Of a DNA stretch of 64,000 nucleotides, positions 36,700 to 47,345 are shown piece after piece (positions within the stretch are counted from its first letter, which is position 1; every line of letters begins with the position of its first letter). The stretch is from Planctomycetia bacterium. Lineage in GTDB: Bacteria; Planctomycetota; Planctomycetia; Gemmatales; Gemmataceae. Both the position numbers and the translations under genes were made by a program. Location: contig SYCV01000255.1 of NCBI GenBank assembly GCA_005786805.1, positions 1 to 64,000 on the forward strand. The letters are read 5' to 3'. The notes under the pieces are model-generated. The model made no database searches and was not told where the DNA came from. It saw nothing but the letters and a program-made list of their open reading frames with translations.

Positions 36700-37866
36700 T
36701 TACTTTGCTTTTTCTGCCTCAGCAACAAGTTCATTGACTTTTTTCTCAAGTTCTTCACCACGAAGCCCCTTGGCACGAATGACGCCCTTATGGTCAAGGA
36801 TATACATTGTGGGGAAAAACCTTATGTTCCAGTCCTTCAAAATCCCCTTACGATCAGCAAACCAATGCACCCAAGGCATCTTTTCTTTCTCAAGGAAGGA
36901 TTTTAATGTTTCCTTTGAATCGTCACCCGATATAGAAATCAAAGCAAAGGGCTTACCTTTCAATTTTTCATTCATTTCTCGTTCATGAGGAATCATTGCA
37001 CGGCAAGGACCACACCAGGTGGCCCAAATATCTATAACCACAACTTTTCCTTTATAATTGGAAAGCTTATCGTCCTTGTCTCCATCAATATTCAAACAAA
37101 ACACCTCAGGAGCCACCTTACCTATACTTAAATTTTGCAGTTCAAACAAAGCCGCCTTGATTGTATCCCCAATAGTGCCTCGACCCATCGGCACATCAGC
37201 GTATTCCTTAGAGAGTTTTTCATAAATTAATTCAGTTCTTTTGTTCAACTCTTCGGCTTGTTTAGGTCCAACTTCTCCAGCTTCTTGCTGTAGTTTTTCA
37301 GTGATAGCGTACCAGGCAAGCCCAGCGATTTTTCGATCGTCGGTGTTTTTTGCAATTTTTTCAAGAATTGCGGCACCATCTGGGGAAGAGCCTATAAACC
37401 CAATAGCTGATGCGATTTTCGGATTTTTAGAATGATCCTTGACAATAATATCAACTGCTTCTTTCATGACATTTTTATTGCCATTTCGGGCAACCATGCT
37501 CATTGCGAACACCAACGCATCAAAACATCCTTGGTCGGTGGATTTCATGGCCTTTGAAAGCGCAATAGCTTTCTTGGCAAAATCCTCCCTGGGAAGCTTG
37601 GATAAATTCTGTTGAATTTTCGGGATTAATTTCTGTTGCTCTTCAGGAGATTTTGCGTTTTTGTATTCCTGAATGACATCATCCTGTAATTTTTTGAATT
37701 CATTTCGCAAAGCATCAAGTTTAATCTGACCTTCGGATTTTTCAACATCTCCCCCAACCTTGGCGGGTGCCGCCGGTTTAGGATCATTTTTACTGGTCCC
37801 GTTATCCTGTGCGAGCAAAGGTAATACTGAAGTAAAAAAAACAAGAACAAGGAACTTGATTTTCAT
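36700..37866 (-). CDS. TlpA-like thioredoxin-domain protein, exported
   Basis: A 388-residue protein. ATG 37866 after TGAGGG gives a clean signal peptide (MKIKFLVLVFFTSVLPLLAQ), unlike the longer frame from 37920. A helical region (about 25-235), rich in charged residues and repeat-like, precedes a C-terminal TlpA/ResA thioredoxin fold (about 250-385) with the redox motif WATWCGPCRAM and the cis-Pro loop RFFPTMYILD. TlpA/ResA proteins reduce disulfides in the envelope, often for cytochrome c assembly, which fits the many CxxCH proteins here. The helical N-terminal part is typical of planctomycete versions. Confidence 0.9.
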   Translation of the reverse strand: MKIKFLVLVFFTSVLPLLAQDNGTSKNDPKPAAPAKVGGDVEKSEGQIKLDALRNEFKKLQDDVIQEYKNAKSPEEQQKLIPKIQQNLSKLPREDFAKKAIALSKAMKSTDQGCFDALVFAMSMVARNGNKNVMKEAVDIIVKDHSKNPKIASAIGFIGSSPDGAAILEKIAKNTDDRKIAGLAWYAITEKLQQEAGEVGPKQAEELNKRTELIYEKLSKEYADVPMGRGTIGDTIKAALFELQNLSIGKVAPEVFCLNIDGDKDDKLSNYKGKVVVIDIWATWCGPCRAMIPHEREMNEKLKGKPFALISISGDDSKETLKSFLEKEKMPWVHWFADRKGILKDWNIRFFPTMYILDHKGVIRAKGLRGEELEKKVNELVAEAEKAK

Positions 37867-38061
37867 CGAACCCTCACGATTTAAGGAATCCAAAGAGTGG
37901 ATACAAAAGCCAACTAACAATAAGATAACAGCATCAAAGAAAATAAGAAGCTAAAAACAAGCCCATTTGCTTATTTCCAATTGTAAGTAAAAACCGTCAT
38001 AATCGGCGCAAAGATTGAATATCAGTACTGTTTTTTCTGTATTAACTACTGTAAACACCGT

Positions 38062-40812
38062 ATGATGGAAGAAAATAATCAGTGGACTATCATGAGTGAA
38101 AAAATTTCCGACACAAAAGAATTTATCGCCGCAAGTGAAAACTCTGTAAAGAGTTCTGATGATTTTGCCACCATAGCAAAATCTATCGACGAAAAAGCGG
38201 TGATTAAAAACTCCAACTCAAAAAGTGCTTTATCCAGCATAAATTATCTGATGGACAATCGTTTTCATATTTTAAAACTCATTGGCAAGGGAGGCATGTG
38301 CAATGTTTATCGCGCCTTTGACACGGAATTAAAAAGAGATGTCGCGGTCAAGGTATTGAATGATAAATATCGAGGTGACACAGAGACCGACATACTAAGT
38401 AGATTTCGTAGTGAAGGCTCCACTGTTGCAAATCTTACTCATCCTGACATCATTAAAATTTATCACACATGCCAAGATCCGGTCTACGGTCCAGCCCTGA
38501 TTTTGGAGCTCGTTGAGGGCTGCAATTTATCCGACCTTTTAAAAGATAAAACACTACCCGCCAAAACTGCTGCTTCAATCGCCCTTCGACTGGCTCTTGC
38601 AATTGACCATGCTCACTGTGGAAAAAACAGCATGGCATCCAAGCCAACGGCTGCAATTATTCATAGGGACCTTAAGCCGGGAAATATTCTCATATCTGGT
38701 GCCGATCAATTTTTAGAAACACCGCTTGACAGTCGCTTCCAATGCAAGATCACAGATTTCGGACTTGGTAAAAATCTTGAGCCCAACTCCGGAAACCATG
38801 AACTTACAGCATTTGGCATGATTGTTGGCACGCCATCATACATGGCACCGGAACAGGCAAAAGGAGAAAAGAATCTTACAACTGCCGTGGATATTTACGG
38901 TTTGGGTGCAATTCTTTATGAGATGTTAACAGGAAAACCACCATTCACAGGTCCGACCATTTCCGCCATACTCCGCCAAGTTTTGGAAACTGAACCCATT
39001 CCACCCTTTAAATTAGTCAATAGGATTCCCACCGACCTGAGTGCGATTTGTCTCAAATGCTTGGAAAAAGACCCTAATAGCCGATATTCATCCGCAAGGG
39101 AACTTGCAGACGACCTTGAAAAATGGCTTAACAACAAACCAACCAAAGCCAAGCTTCCCGGCACATTTGTCAAAATTTTTCGATGGGCCAAAAAACATCC
39201 ATTACCCGCACTTTCTATCACAGGTTTCAGCGCACTTTTGCTTTCATTAATGGCTTTGGGATATTTCTCTTACCATCAAATGATCGAAAACCAACAATTT
39301 TTGCATGAATCTGAAAAACTTCGTTTCAAGGGTAAGATGCATGAAACATCGCTTAACACACTTAACTCGATACTAGATTTACTCAACAACAAGGACGGGA
39401 CACTTTCTCGAACACCAGGATTGGAACCATTACACAACATCCTGCAAAAATTTTATTCAAGATTGGTTGAGGATTCCAAGGACGAAAAATTCATCGACCC
39501 CGTAAAACTTGCCGAGGCACATCTTAGCCTTAGCGAGTTGATGAATAAAAAAGGCAACAAGACCGACAGTGCCTTGGTATTGGAAAATGCGATTTTATTA
39601 ATCCAGGATTTAAATACCCCCGACTCCAGGTTTCAATTGGCAAAAGCTTATCTATACCTGGGAGACATTCAACGTGACTTGGGCGAAAATATAAAATCAT
39701 TGGGGAACCTGCAAAAAGCACTTGTGATATTTTCAGAACTCTCAAAGGACAATTCTTCCGATAAAAAACAAAGTGAAAATGCAATTGAAATGCTTGCACA
39801 AACCCATCATTCCCTTGGAACTTATCATGCGCATTTGAACACAGCTTTATCCCTCGAAAATTATTCCATGGCAATAAATCTTTTTGCCTCCCAGTTGAAA
39901 CTTGACCCGGGCAATATTTTAAAACAACGAAATCTCGCCAGATCCTATGGATACAGGGGAGATGTAAACATGGACATGGAAAATTTTGTAGCTGCGGACA
40001 AGGATTACTGGGACTCCCACCATTTAAGGGAGAATGTCGCGGCTCTGCAAAAAATCAACCCGTTTTGGAACCAAGAAGACCGGAATCTTGTCACACCGCG
40101 AGTTTATAGTTCAAAGGCATTGGACAATGATAAACTCGAATCCTTGTTCCAACTGGCAAGGAGTTTTGCAAACTTTGGGACAATGCATGGCAGGATAAAC
40201 CTTCTGAGCACTTCGGAGGAATTTTTTGTAAAAAGCAGGTCCATCCGCGAATACATTGTCAAAGCAAGCCCCAATGTGAATGATTTCAAATATGATTTAG
40301 CTGGCAATATTGTTGAAATATCACTTATAAGACTTAGGCGTATTGGTCAAACCCTTAATAATATTTCTGATCATTCAAACGAATTACAAAACATAGGGCA
40401 AGATCTTGAATATGCCATCAATGATATTTACGAACCTGTGATCAGGTCAGACAGGGCAATTCCTTTCCTGCGTGGACAGGGAGAAGCACAAACAGTGCGC
40501 TGCCAATTGGAATGGCTTCGAAATGGCGATCCTGATTCAAAACTTTTCCGCGACACAGAGTTCTACCTTTCGCAAAAATACCCCGATGCCCAATACGACA
40601 CATACAACCTTGCAAAAATATACGCGATGCGCGCCCATCTTTATGAAAAAAAGAAACCAAAAGAATCAGATGAATATTCAGCGAAGGCACTGGATGCGAT
40701 CAAAAAATGTGTAAAAACAAATTCAGGTTTTTCAAGGCTGGAGGAAGCTAAAAAAGATCCTGTTTTCAGAAAGCTACCCATACTTGTAGCATTTTTAGAC
40801 GCAAGAAATTGA
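38062..40812 (+). CDS. Ser/Thr protein kinase with transmembrane helix and TPR-like C-terminus
   Basis: A 916-residue protein. The kinase domain (about 67-355) has IGKGGMCNVYRA, Lys97, HRD 201-203, TDFG (Asp232) and GTPSYMAPEQAKGE, so it should be active. A single membrane helix lies at about 381-403 (LPALSITGFSALLLSLMALGYF). The extracytoplasmic C-terminus is helical with TPR-like pairs (FQLAKAYLYLGDIQRDLGENIKSLGNLQKAL), as in many planctomycete PknB-like sensors. The first 65 residues are Ser/Lys-rich and unstructured. Start choice among Met1, Met2 and Met11 is uncertain. The aldo/keto reductase follows after 28 bases. Confidence 0.92.
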   Translation: MMEENNQWTIMSEKISDTKEFIAASENSVKSSDDFATIAKSIDEKAVIKNSNSKSALSSINYLMDNRFHILKLIGKGGMCNVYRAFDTELKRDVAVKVLNDKYRGDTETDILSRFRSEGSTVANLTHPDIIKIYHTCQDPVYGPALILELVEGCNLSDLLKDKTLPAKTAASIALRLALAIDHAHCGKNSMASKPTAAIIHRDLKPGNILISGADQFLETPLDSRFQCKITDFGLGKNLEPNSGNHELTAFGMIVGTPSYMAPEQAKGEKNLTTAVDIYGLGAILYEMLTGKPPFTGPTISAILRQVLETEPIPPFKLVNRIPTDLSAICLKCLEKDPNSRYSSARELADDLEKWLNNKPTKAKLPGTFVKIFRWAKKHPLPALSITGFSALLLSLMALGYFSYHQMIENQQFLHESEKLRFKGKMHETSLNTLNSILDLLNNKDGTLSRTPGLEPLHNILQKFYSRLVEDSKDEKFIDPVKLAEAHLSLSELMNKKGNKTDSALVLENAILLIQDLNTPDSRFQLAKAYLYLGDIQRDLGENIKSLGNLQKALVIFSELSKDNSSDKKQSENAIEMLAQTHHSLGTYHAHLNTALSLENYSMAINLFASQLKLDPGNILKQRNLARSYGYRGDVNMDMENFVAADKDYWDSHHLRENVAALQKINPFWNQEDRNLVTPRVYSSKALDNDKLESLFQLARSFANFGTMHGRINLLSTSEEFFVKSRSIREYIVKASPNVNDFKYDLAGNIVEISLIRLRRIGQTLNNISDHSNELQNIGQDLEYAINDIYEPVIRSDRAIPFLRGQGEAQTVRCQLEWLRNGDPDSKLFRDTEFYLSQKYPDAQYDTYNLAKIYAMRAHLYEKKKPKESDEYSAKALDAIKKCVKTNSGFSRLEEAKKDPVFRKLPILVAFLDARN

Positions 40813-40840
40813 ATTTTGCATTTTTATCGGAGCAATTAAT

Positions 40841-41827
40841 TTGAAGTATCGCATTCTTGGTAAAACTGATTTTCATGTTTCTGAAATCGGTTTTGGCGCC
40901 TGGGCTATTGGTGGAAGCTGGGGACCGCAGTCTGATGCCGATTCAATTGACGCGTTAAACATGGCACTCGACAATGGTGTCAATTTCATTGATACCGCAG
41001 AGGTATATGGGAACGGTAGAAGTGAAAAAATAATTGCTGAAGTTCTCAAAAACCGTAAAAACAAGGTTTTTGTTGCAACAAAAACTCCCCCGGTTCAAGG
41101 AAAATGGCCACCTTCTCCCTATTGCAAGGCAGATGATCGGTACCCCGAAGTTTATTTGCGAAAAAATATTGATGAAAGAAGAAAAAATCTAGGGGTTGAC
41201 TGCATTGACCTTTTACAACTTCACACATGGACTAGGGCATGGAATCGAAATCCAACTCCCTTGGATGCTCTAAAAAAATTACAGTCCGCTGGAACAATCA
41301 AACATATTGGTATTTCTACACCCGAGCACGACCAAGATTCGCTCATCGACCTTATGCGGAAGGGATATCTCGATGTAATCCAAGTTATTTACAACATATT
41401 TGAACAGGACCCTGTTTCAGAACTTTTACCAGCAGCAATTGAACATAATGTTGGTGTCATCATACGAGTGGCTTTTGATGAGGGTTCTTTGACCGGAAAA
41501 TATGAAGCTGGCCAAGAATTTCATGCGGATGATTTTCGCAGCAGGTATTTCCAATCTGATCGCCTTGACCGCACGGTTTCAAGAGTTGAACGCATAAGGG
41601 AAGACCTTGATAAAATCCTCCCCAAAGACACCTACACCATGGCGGATGTCGCCCTTCGATTTGTTCTAGCACACCCTGCCGTAAGCACCATCATCCCAGG
41701 TATTCGCAATGTAACCCAAGCACAAGCCAATACCAAAGTTTCAGATATGCCCGCATTGCCTGATCCAGTGATTCACAAATTACGGGAACATTATTGGCGC
41801 AGGGGAATCTGGTACGGGGGAAAGTGA
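40841..41827 (+). CDS. Aldo/keto reductase
   Basis: A 328-residue NADPH-dependent TIM-barrel reductase. The catalytic Asp and Tyr are in FIDTAEVYGNGRSE, the Lys in VATKTPPV, and the His position in LLQLHTW. The C-terminal cofactor loop reads TIIPGIRNVTQAQANTKV. The start is TTG at 40841, supported by CGGAG 8 bases before it and by the MKYRILGKTDFHVSEIGFG family N-terminus. It follows the kinase gene closely but a functional link is not evident. The carbonyl substrate cannot be predicted. Confidence 0.93.
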   Translation: MKYRILGKTDFHVSEIGFGAWAIGGSWGPQSDADSIDALNMALDNGVNFIDTAEVYGNGRSEKIIAEVLKNRKNKVFVATKTPPVQGKWPPSPYCKADDRYPEVYLRKNIDERRKNLGVDCIDLLQLHTWTRAWNRNPTPLDALKKLQSAGTIKHIGISTPEHDQDSLIDLMRKGYLDVIQVIYNIFEQDPVSELLPAAIEHNVGVIIRVAFDEGSLTGKYEAGQEFHADDFRSRYFQSDRLDRTVSRVERIREDLDKILPKDTYTMADVALRFVLAHPAVSTIIPGIRNVTQAQANTKVSDMPALPDPVIHKLREHYWRRGIWYGGK

Positions 41828-41929
41828 ACTTTAATTAAAACCTACACTTTGGATTATCTCGCATTGAAATTACCCCGCAGTATAATGAAACTGACAAGAC
41901 CATCCTTGACATAAAACGGAGTTTTGTGC

Positions 41930-44900
41930 GTGGGCAGAAATGTATTGGTTTTATTGATTTTCACAATCCTCCCTAAGTGCCAATTGCTTGCGGAAGACTC
42001 TGTAAATTTCAGCAGGCATATCCTACCCATTCTTTCTGAAAATTGTTTTTCATGTCATGGGCCAGACCAATCAAATAGGAAAGCAGGTTTAAGACTTGAC
42101 ACCGCTGAGGGTGCATTAAAGGTCATTGATCTTAAAAATCCAGACAAAAGTGAATTGATTGAAAGAATCACCTCAAAAGATGAAGCAATCGTGATGCCAC
42201 CTCCTGAGAGTCATAAAAAGACACTTTTAGATCATCAAGTTAAAATGGTAAAAAATTGGATTAAAGATGGCGCTAGATGGGGAAAACATTGGTCTTTTGA
42301 AATTCCATCAAAAGCCGACATTCCATTAGGTTATTCAAATCCAGTGGATGCATTTATTCGTGATAGATTGAGAAAAGAAAAGCTAAAATTTAACAATCAA
42401 GCTCCCGCGCACACTTTGGCCAGGCGGATTTCATTTGATCTTACAGGCCTGCCCCCTTCGCCAAACGAAATCAAAGCCTTCCTTGAATCAGGGGATGAAA
42501 AGGAATATTTAAAACTCGTTGATGATCTTTTAAATTCCAAACATTTTGGGGAACGAATGGCCATGTGGTGGCTTGACGCCGCAAGGTATGCGGACACTGA
42601 CGGATATCAAGGTGATGAAACACGAACCAACTGGCCTTGGCGAGATTGGGTGGTTAATGCATTCAATAATAACATGTCATTCAAACAATTCACCATTGAA
42701 CAATTTGCTGGTGACCAAATCCCCAATTCTTCAATCGAACAGAAAATTGCCACATGTTTCCACCGCAATCATATGACTAATGGGGAGGGCGGTCGTGACC
42801 CTGAAGAATCAAGGACCGAATATGTAATTGACAGGATCAACACCATAGGAACTCTGTGGCTTGGCCTTACTTTAGGTTGCGCCCAGTGCCATTCACACAA
42901 ATATGACCCAATATCACAAAAAGATTTTTACTCACTTACAGCATTTTTTAATTCCATCGATGAGGATGGAAAAGCTGGCAAAGGTGCTAAACCTCTAATT
43001 CCCTATGAATCACCAACAATTCCCCGCACGATAAAAGAATCTCAAACTCTCGTGGACCAAAGAAAAAAAATTGAACAGGATGAAAAACTTAAAGCACAAA
43101 AACCTTTTGATGAGTGGTTAAAAGAACTATTAAAAAATTTAAACCTAAACTATAAATCTTGGGATGCCCCCGAAGTGATAGCCTTGGAATCATCCGAAGG
43201 CACCCTTTTAAAACAACTCCCCGACTCTGCAATAACCGCAACCGGGCCAAATCCAAGGCAGGATGATTATCGTATTTCCCTTCGCTCCAACAAAAAACGA
43301 ATAACTGGCCTTAAACTCGAAGTCATCGCGGACTCATCCCACACAAACAACGCGTACTCCAGAGGTAAATCCGGTTTTTTCACCCTTACTGACATCAAAG
43401 TCCAAACCCGAAAAATTAATGGATCCCAAGTTCGTGACATTCCAGTTGCAAATGCGATCGCTGACCATTCCGATGACCCCAAAAAACACTCGGGATATGG
43501 TGACATAAAAAATGTTCTTGATGATGATCCCCGTAATGGTTGGAGTACCCGAGATGCAAATAATACTCAAAATCACCATGCTATCTTCGCTCTAGCACAA
43601 CCACTACAACTAGCAGAAGATGAGATCCTGATATTTGAACTTCGACATCGAAGCACTATTGGAGATGCCAACATTGGTAAATTCAAGGTTTATACGACAA
43701 GCGAACTAGGACCTGTATTAAAATCTCTCGGGGATTCTCCAACAGAAAAAGTTTCACAATTAAAAATTGAAGACATTGAAAATATTGATAAAAAGCTAAG
43801 GGAACTTTTATTTGAACAATTTCTCGCGGATCATTCCCCCTATATCCAAGCTAAATTCTCACTGGATCGTGCGATAAGACAGCTTGAAGAAACCAAAGCT
43901 GCAAAAACTACAAACATCATGGTTCTTCAAGAACGAAAAGAACCAAGAAAAACTCATGTATTAACCCGGGGGATATGGAACAAAAAAGCTGAAGAGGTGC
44001 AATTGGCGATTCCATCATCTCTTGGCAACTGGCCGGCCTCAAAACCTAAAACAAGACTAGAACTTGCCGATTGGTTGACTTCAGACAAAAATCCTCTTAC
44101 CGCAAGAGTGACAGTCAATAACATCTGGCAAATGCTTTTTGGAACAGGCCTGGTAAAAACGAGTGAGGATTTCGGCCTGCAAGGTGAACAACCATCCCAC
44201 CCCGAATTGCTTGACTGGCTGGCAATTTATTTCATGGAAAATAATTGGGATTTAAAAAAAATGATTCAATTAATTGTGACCAGCCAGACATATAGACAAT
44301 CCTCGATCAGAAACCAAGACACAATCCTAAAGGACCCGGAAAACCGATTACTTTCACGTGGACCCCGTCATAGGCTTCCAAGTTGGATGCTAAGAGATGG
44401 CGCCTTGAAAATATCTGGCCTTTTAAACTCAGAGATTGGTGGGCCGCCTATTAAACCCTACCAACCAGAGGGTGTATGGGAAGAGATGTTCATGGGCCGG
44501 TTCAAATATGAAGCCACCGATGGCCCCGCCCAATATAAAAGAAGCCTTTATTCATTCTGGCGCAGGGCTGTAGCTCCAACATTTCTTTTTGATTCAGCGC
44601 AAAGAAGGGTATGCGAGGTGAGAATCTCACGAACAAACACCCCTCTACAAGCCTTAACCTTATTGAATGATGCAACATTTCTTGAAGCATCACTGATGCT
44701 TTCGATTAAGATTAATAGTGCGAGTCTATCTACCGATGAATCCATCAAAGCAATCATGACCCAGTTGTTATTCCGCCAACCCAATGAAATCGAATTAGCC
44801 ATATTGAAAAAAGAGCATGGCAAAAACTTGGCTTTTTACGAGAATCATCCTTCTGATGCTGAAAAGTTAATAATCTCAATCAAAAGAAACATTGACTGGA

Positions 44901-45004
44901 ATGGCGAATTAAAATTAAAAAAAATTGAACATGCAAAAATTGCCGCAAACACGCTTTTGGCAAGTATGATTTTCAACCTGGATGCGGCTGTCACAAATGA
45001 ATAA
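41930..45004 (+). CDS. PSD1 / planctomycete cytochrome C protein with large insertion
   Basis: A 1024-residue exported protein of the same family as the one at 10027-12249. GTG 41930 is chosen because CGGAG lies 8 bases before it; a TTG at 41924 is too close. The signal peptide (LVLLIFTILPKCQLLA) precedes the haem motif CFSCH, DUF1549 (ARRISFDLTGLPPSPNEI, YADTDGYQGDETRTNWPWRDW, LGCAQCHSHKYDP) and C-terminal DUF1553 (NNIWQMLFGTGLVKTSEDFG). Between them about 300 extra residues (roughly 350-650) include a beta-sandwich-like stretch. Its stop overlaps the next start by 8 bases. Confidence 0.91.
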   Translation: MGRNVLVLLIFTILPKCQLLAEDSVNFSRHILPILSENCFSCHGPDQSNRKAGLRLDTAEGALKVIDLKNPDKSELIERITSKDEAIVMPPPESHKKTLLDHQVKMVKNWIKDGARWGKHWSFEIPSKADIPLGYSNPVDAFIRDRLRKEKLKFNNQAPAHTLARRISFDLTGLPPSPNEIKAFLESGDEKEYLKLVDDLLNSKHFGERMAMWWLDAARYADTDGYQGDETRTNWPWRDWVVNAFNNNMSFKQFTIEQFAGDQIPNSSIEQKIATCFHRNHMTNGEGGRDPEESRTEYVIDRINTIGTLWLGLTLGCAQCHSHKYDPISQKDFYSLTAFFNSIDEDGKAGKGAKPLIPYESPTIPRTIKESQTLVDQRKKIEQDEKLKAQKPFDEWLKELLKNLNLNYKSWDAPEVIALESSEGTLLKQLPDSAITATGPNPRQDDYRISLRSNKKRITGLKLEVIADSSHTNNAYSRGKSGFFTLTDIKVQTRKINGSQVRDIPVANAIADHSDDPKKHSGYGDIKNVLDDDPRNGWSTRDANNTQNHHAIFALAQPLQLAEDEILIFELRHRSTIGDANIGKFKVYTTSELGPVLKSLGDSPTEKVSQLKIEDIENIDKKLRELLFEQFLADHSPYIQAKFSLDRAIRQLEETKAAKTTNIMVLQERKEPRKTHVLTRGIWNKKAEEVQLAIPSSLGNWPASKPKTRLELADWLTSDKNPLTARVTVNNIWQMLFGTGLVKTSEDFGLQGEQPSHPELLDWLAIYFMENNWDLKKMIQLIVTSQTYRQSSIRNQDTILKDPENRLLSRGPRHRLPSWMLRDGALKISGLLNSEIGGPPIKPYQPEGVWEEMFMGRFKYEATDGPAQYKRSLYSFWRRAVAPTFLFDSAQRRVCEVRISRTNTPLQALTLLNDATFLEASLMLSIKINSASLSTDESIKAIMTQLLFRQPNEIELAILKKEHGKNLAFYENHPSDAEKLIISIKRNIDWNGELKLKKIEHAKIAANTLLASMIFNLDAAVTNE

Positions 45005-46433
45005 TCCAGTTGATAATTCCTTATGTGTTACCCGAAGACACTTTCTCGGAAAAGGAACCGGGTTATCACTAGGGTCAATCGCACTTGGCGGCCTTTTAAA
45101 TAATTCACTCGCCGGTGAGGAATCCTTGAAAAAACCCGGATTCAAGCCCGCTGCCAAGCGTGTTATTTTTCTCACGCAATCGGGGGGGCCATCCCAGTTG
45201 GAATTATATGATGAGAAACCAAATCTCACGAAATGGGCGGGCAAGGAACTTCCGGATTCCATTCGCAATGGCCAGCGGCTAACGACAATGACTGCCAACC
45301 AGAAGCAATTAATAATGCCCTCAAGAGTTAAATTTTCCAGATCCTCAAAGAGTGGCGCCACGGTCGGAGAATGGCTGCCCCATGTTTTTTCCATCGCAGA
45401 CGAACTGTGTTTTATAAAATCAATGCACACAGACCAGATAAACCATGCGCCCGCAATGACCCAGTTTTTAACAGGGAATCAAATTCCCGGAAAACCCAGC
45501 ATCGGTTCATGGGTGAGTTATGGACTCGGAAGCGACAACAAGAATCTTCCCGAGTATCTTGTTATGATCTCGCGAATGCAACGCCCAAGTGACCAGCCCC
45601 TTTATGATCATTATTGGGGAAGTGGTTTTTTACCCTCGAGCTACCAGGGAGTTAAATTACGCAACGCCCGGGACCCCGTCTTATACCTTCGAGACCCAGA
45701 TGGTTTGCCAAGTGAAATAAGACGAAATATGCTGGATGGTATTTCGAAAATGAACTATTTGAAATTGGAACAATCTAAAGATCCAGAAACTGACACCCGG
45801 ATCAAACAATACGAAATGGCATACCGCATGCAGACAAGCGTTCCGGATCTTGTTGATTTTTCAAATGAAACTGAAGAAACATTCAATCTTTATGGCCCAG
45901 ACTCAAGGAGGCCTGGAAGTTACGCTGCAAATTGTATCATGGCCAGAAGGCTTGCGGAGCGTGGGGTACGATTCATACAGTTATTTCATCCGGACTGGGA
46001 CCACCACAGCAGGCTAAGTTCTTGGTGTGTTGCTCGTTGCAGGGATACAGACCAAGCCACCGCGGGGCTTATCAAGGACCTTAAAAGAAGAGGGCTTCTT
46101 GAAGACACCCTGGTGATTTGGGGTGGTGAATTTGGCCGAGGGGTTGCAGGGCAGGGACAATGGGACAGCACTGAGGCAGGCCGGGATCATCACCCAAGAT
46201 GTTTCACAATATGGCTTGCTGGTGGTGGAATAAAACCCGGAATCACTTTCGGATCAACTGATGATTTTAGCTATAATACACAAGATGACCCCGTGCATGT
46301 TCGAGACTTGCACGCCACAGTCTTACATCTTCTTGGCATCAACCATGAACAATTGACATACCGCCATCAGGGTTTGGATGCAAAGCTGACAGGGGTCGAA
46401 AAATCAAGAGTCATAAGTAAAATTTTAATTTAA
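44997..46433 (+). CDS. DUF1501 protein, Tat-exported (second copy)
   Basis: A 478-residue paralogue of the protein at 8605-10014. The twin-arginine signal is TRRHFLGKGTGLSLGSIALGG. Family motifs follow: IFLTQSGGPSQLELYDEKP, NHAPAMTQFLTGNQIPGKPS, VIWGGEFGRG and DHHPRCFTIWLAGGG, then VRDLHATVLHLLG. ATG 44997 overlaps the end of the PSD1 gene by 8 bases, so the two are translationally coupled. The alpha/beta hydrolase follows 24 bases on, extending the operon. Enzymatic activity for DUF1501 is not established. Confidence 0.91.
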   Translation: MNNPVDNSLCVTRRHFLGKGTGLSLGSIALGGLLNNSLAGEESLKKPGFKPAAKRVIFLTQSGGPSQLELYDEKPNLTKWAGKELPDSIRNGQRLTTMTANQKQLIMPSRVKFSRSSKSGATVGEWLPHVFSIADELCFIKSMHTDQINHAPAMTQFLTGNQIPGKPSIGSWVSYGLGSDNKNLPEYLVMISRMQRPSDQPLYDHYWGSGFLPSSYQGVKLRNARDPVLYLRDPDGLPSEIRRNMLDGISKMNYLKLEQSKDPETDTRIKQYEMAYRMQTSVPDLVDFSNETEETFNLYGPDSRRPGSYAANCIMARRLAERGVRFIQLFHPDWDHHSRLSSWCVARCRDTDQATAGLIKDLKRRGLLEDTLVIWGGEFGRGVAGQGQWDSTEAGRDHHPRCFTIWLAGGGIKPGITFGSTDDFSYNTQDDPVHVRDLHATVLHLLGINHEQLTYRHQGLDAKLTGVEKSRVISKILI

Positions 46434-46457
46434 AATCATTTTTAAGGAACATTCATC

Positions 46458-47345
46458 ATGAGAGCCATAATAAACACAGTCTTTGCCCTTTTGGGAATAT
46501 TCACCCCTATGATTTTTGGGGAAGAAGCCCGGAAAGAAATAACTCTCTGGCCAAAAGGAATGCCTGAACCCAAAGTACAATCAGAATTACCGGAAACCGT
46601 AATCAAAGGCAAGGATGGAATATCGAGGAGATCGAATGTTTCTAATCCCAGACTTATAATTTTCAAACCGGATGCAGCATCAAAACAAACAAAGACCGGG
46701 GTTATTGTCGTCCCAGGGGGAGGATTTGGCATTCTTGCTGATGAGCATGAAGGCTCGGATGCTTGCAAATGGCTTGCAAAAAATGGTATCACAGCCTTTC
46801 AATTGGTGCACCGAACTCCAACCAATAAACACATGGAGCCACATGCAGGACCGGTGCAAGATTTGCAAAAAGCAATAATTGAAGTTCGAAAAAATTCTAC
46901 TGATCTAAATATCGACATTGATAAAATTGGTGTACTTGGATTCTCCGCTGGGGGGCAGGTAACTTTGATTGCAGCAACCAACACCCCAAACTTCACAAAT
47001 CCGGATGATAAGATTGATTTTAGACCAAATTTCACAATGCTACTTTATCCTTATAAAATTTATGACCCGATTACAAAAAAATTAAGACCTGAAATAAAAG
47101 TTGAAAATGGCATTCCCACTTCGTTTATATCGCAAGCAAGCGACGACACGGGTTCTCTTCCCCAAGGTAGCACCCTGCTATTCCTAGAATTAATCAACCG
47201 AAAGATTCCAGCCGAACTACACATTTATGAAAGAGGGGGGCACGGATTTGGAATGAATAGTCGGCCTGGCGCCACTGGACCAGGAGATTGGCAAAAACGA
47301 GCCATAGATTGGCTTTCACAACACAAACTTATTATTCAACCATGA
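46458..47345 (+). CDS. Exported alpha/beta hydrolase (esterase/acetylxylan-esterase-like)
   Basis: A 295-residue serine hydrolase with a signal peptide (AIINTVFALLGIFTPMIFG). The oxyanion region VVPGGGFG, nucleophile elbow GFSAGGQ, acidic residue in SQASDDTGS and His in RGGHGFGM form the expected Ser-Asp-His triad. It resembles planctomycete BD-FAE/acetylxylan-esterase-like enzymes that remove acyl groups from polysaccharides. AAGGAA precedes the ATG. As the last gene of PSD1-DUF1501-hydrolase it supports a glycan-processing role for this operon, which is inference. Confidence 0.88.
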   Translation: MRAIINTVFALLGIFTPMIFGEEARKEITLWPKGMPEPKVQSELPETVIKGKDGISRRSNVSNPRLIIFKPDAASKQTKTGVIVVPGGGFGILADEHEGSDACKWLAKNGITAFQLVHRTPTNKHMEPHAGPVQDLQKAIIEVRKNSTDLNIDIDKIGVLGFSAGGQVTLIAATNTPNFTNPDDKIDFRPNFTMLLYPYKIYDPITKKLRPEIKVENGIPTSFISQASDDTGSLPQGSTLLFLELINRKIPAELHIYERGGHGFGMNSRPGATGPGDWQKRAIDWLSQHKLIIQP

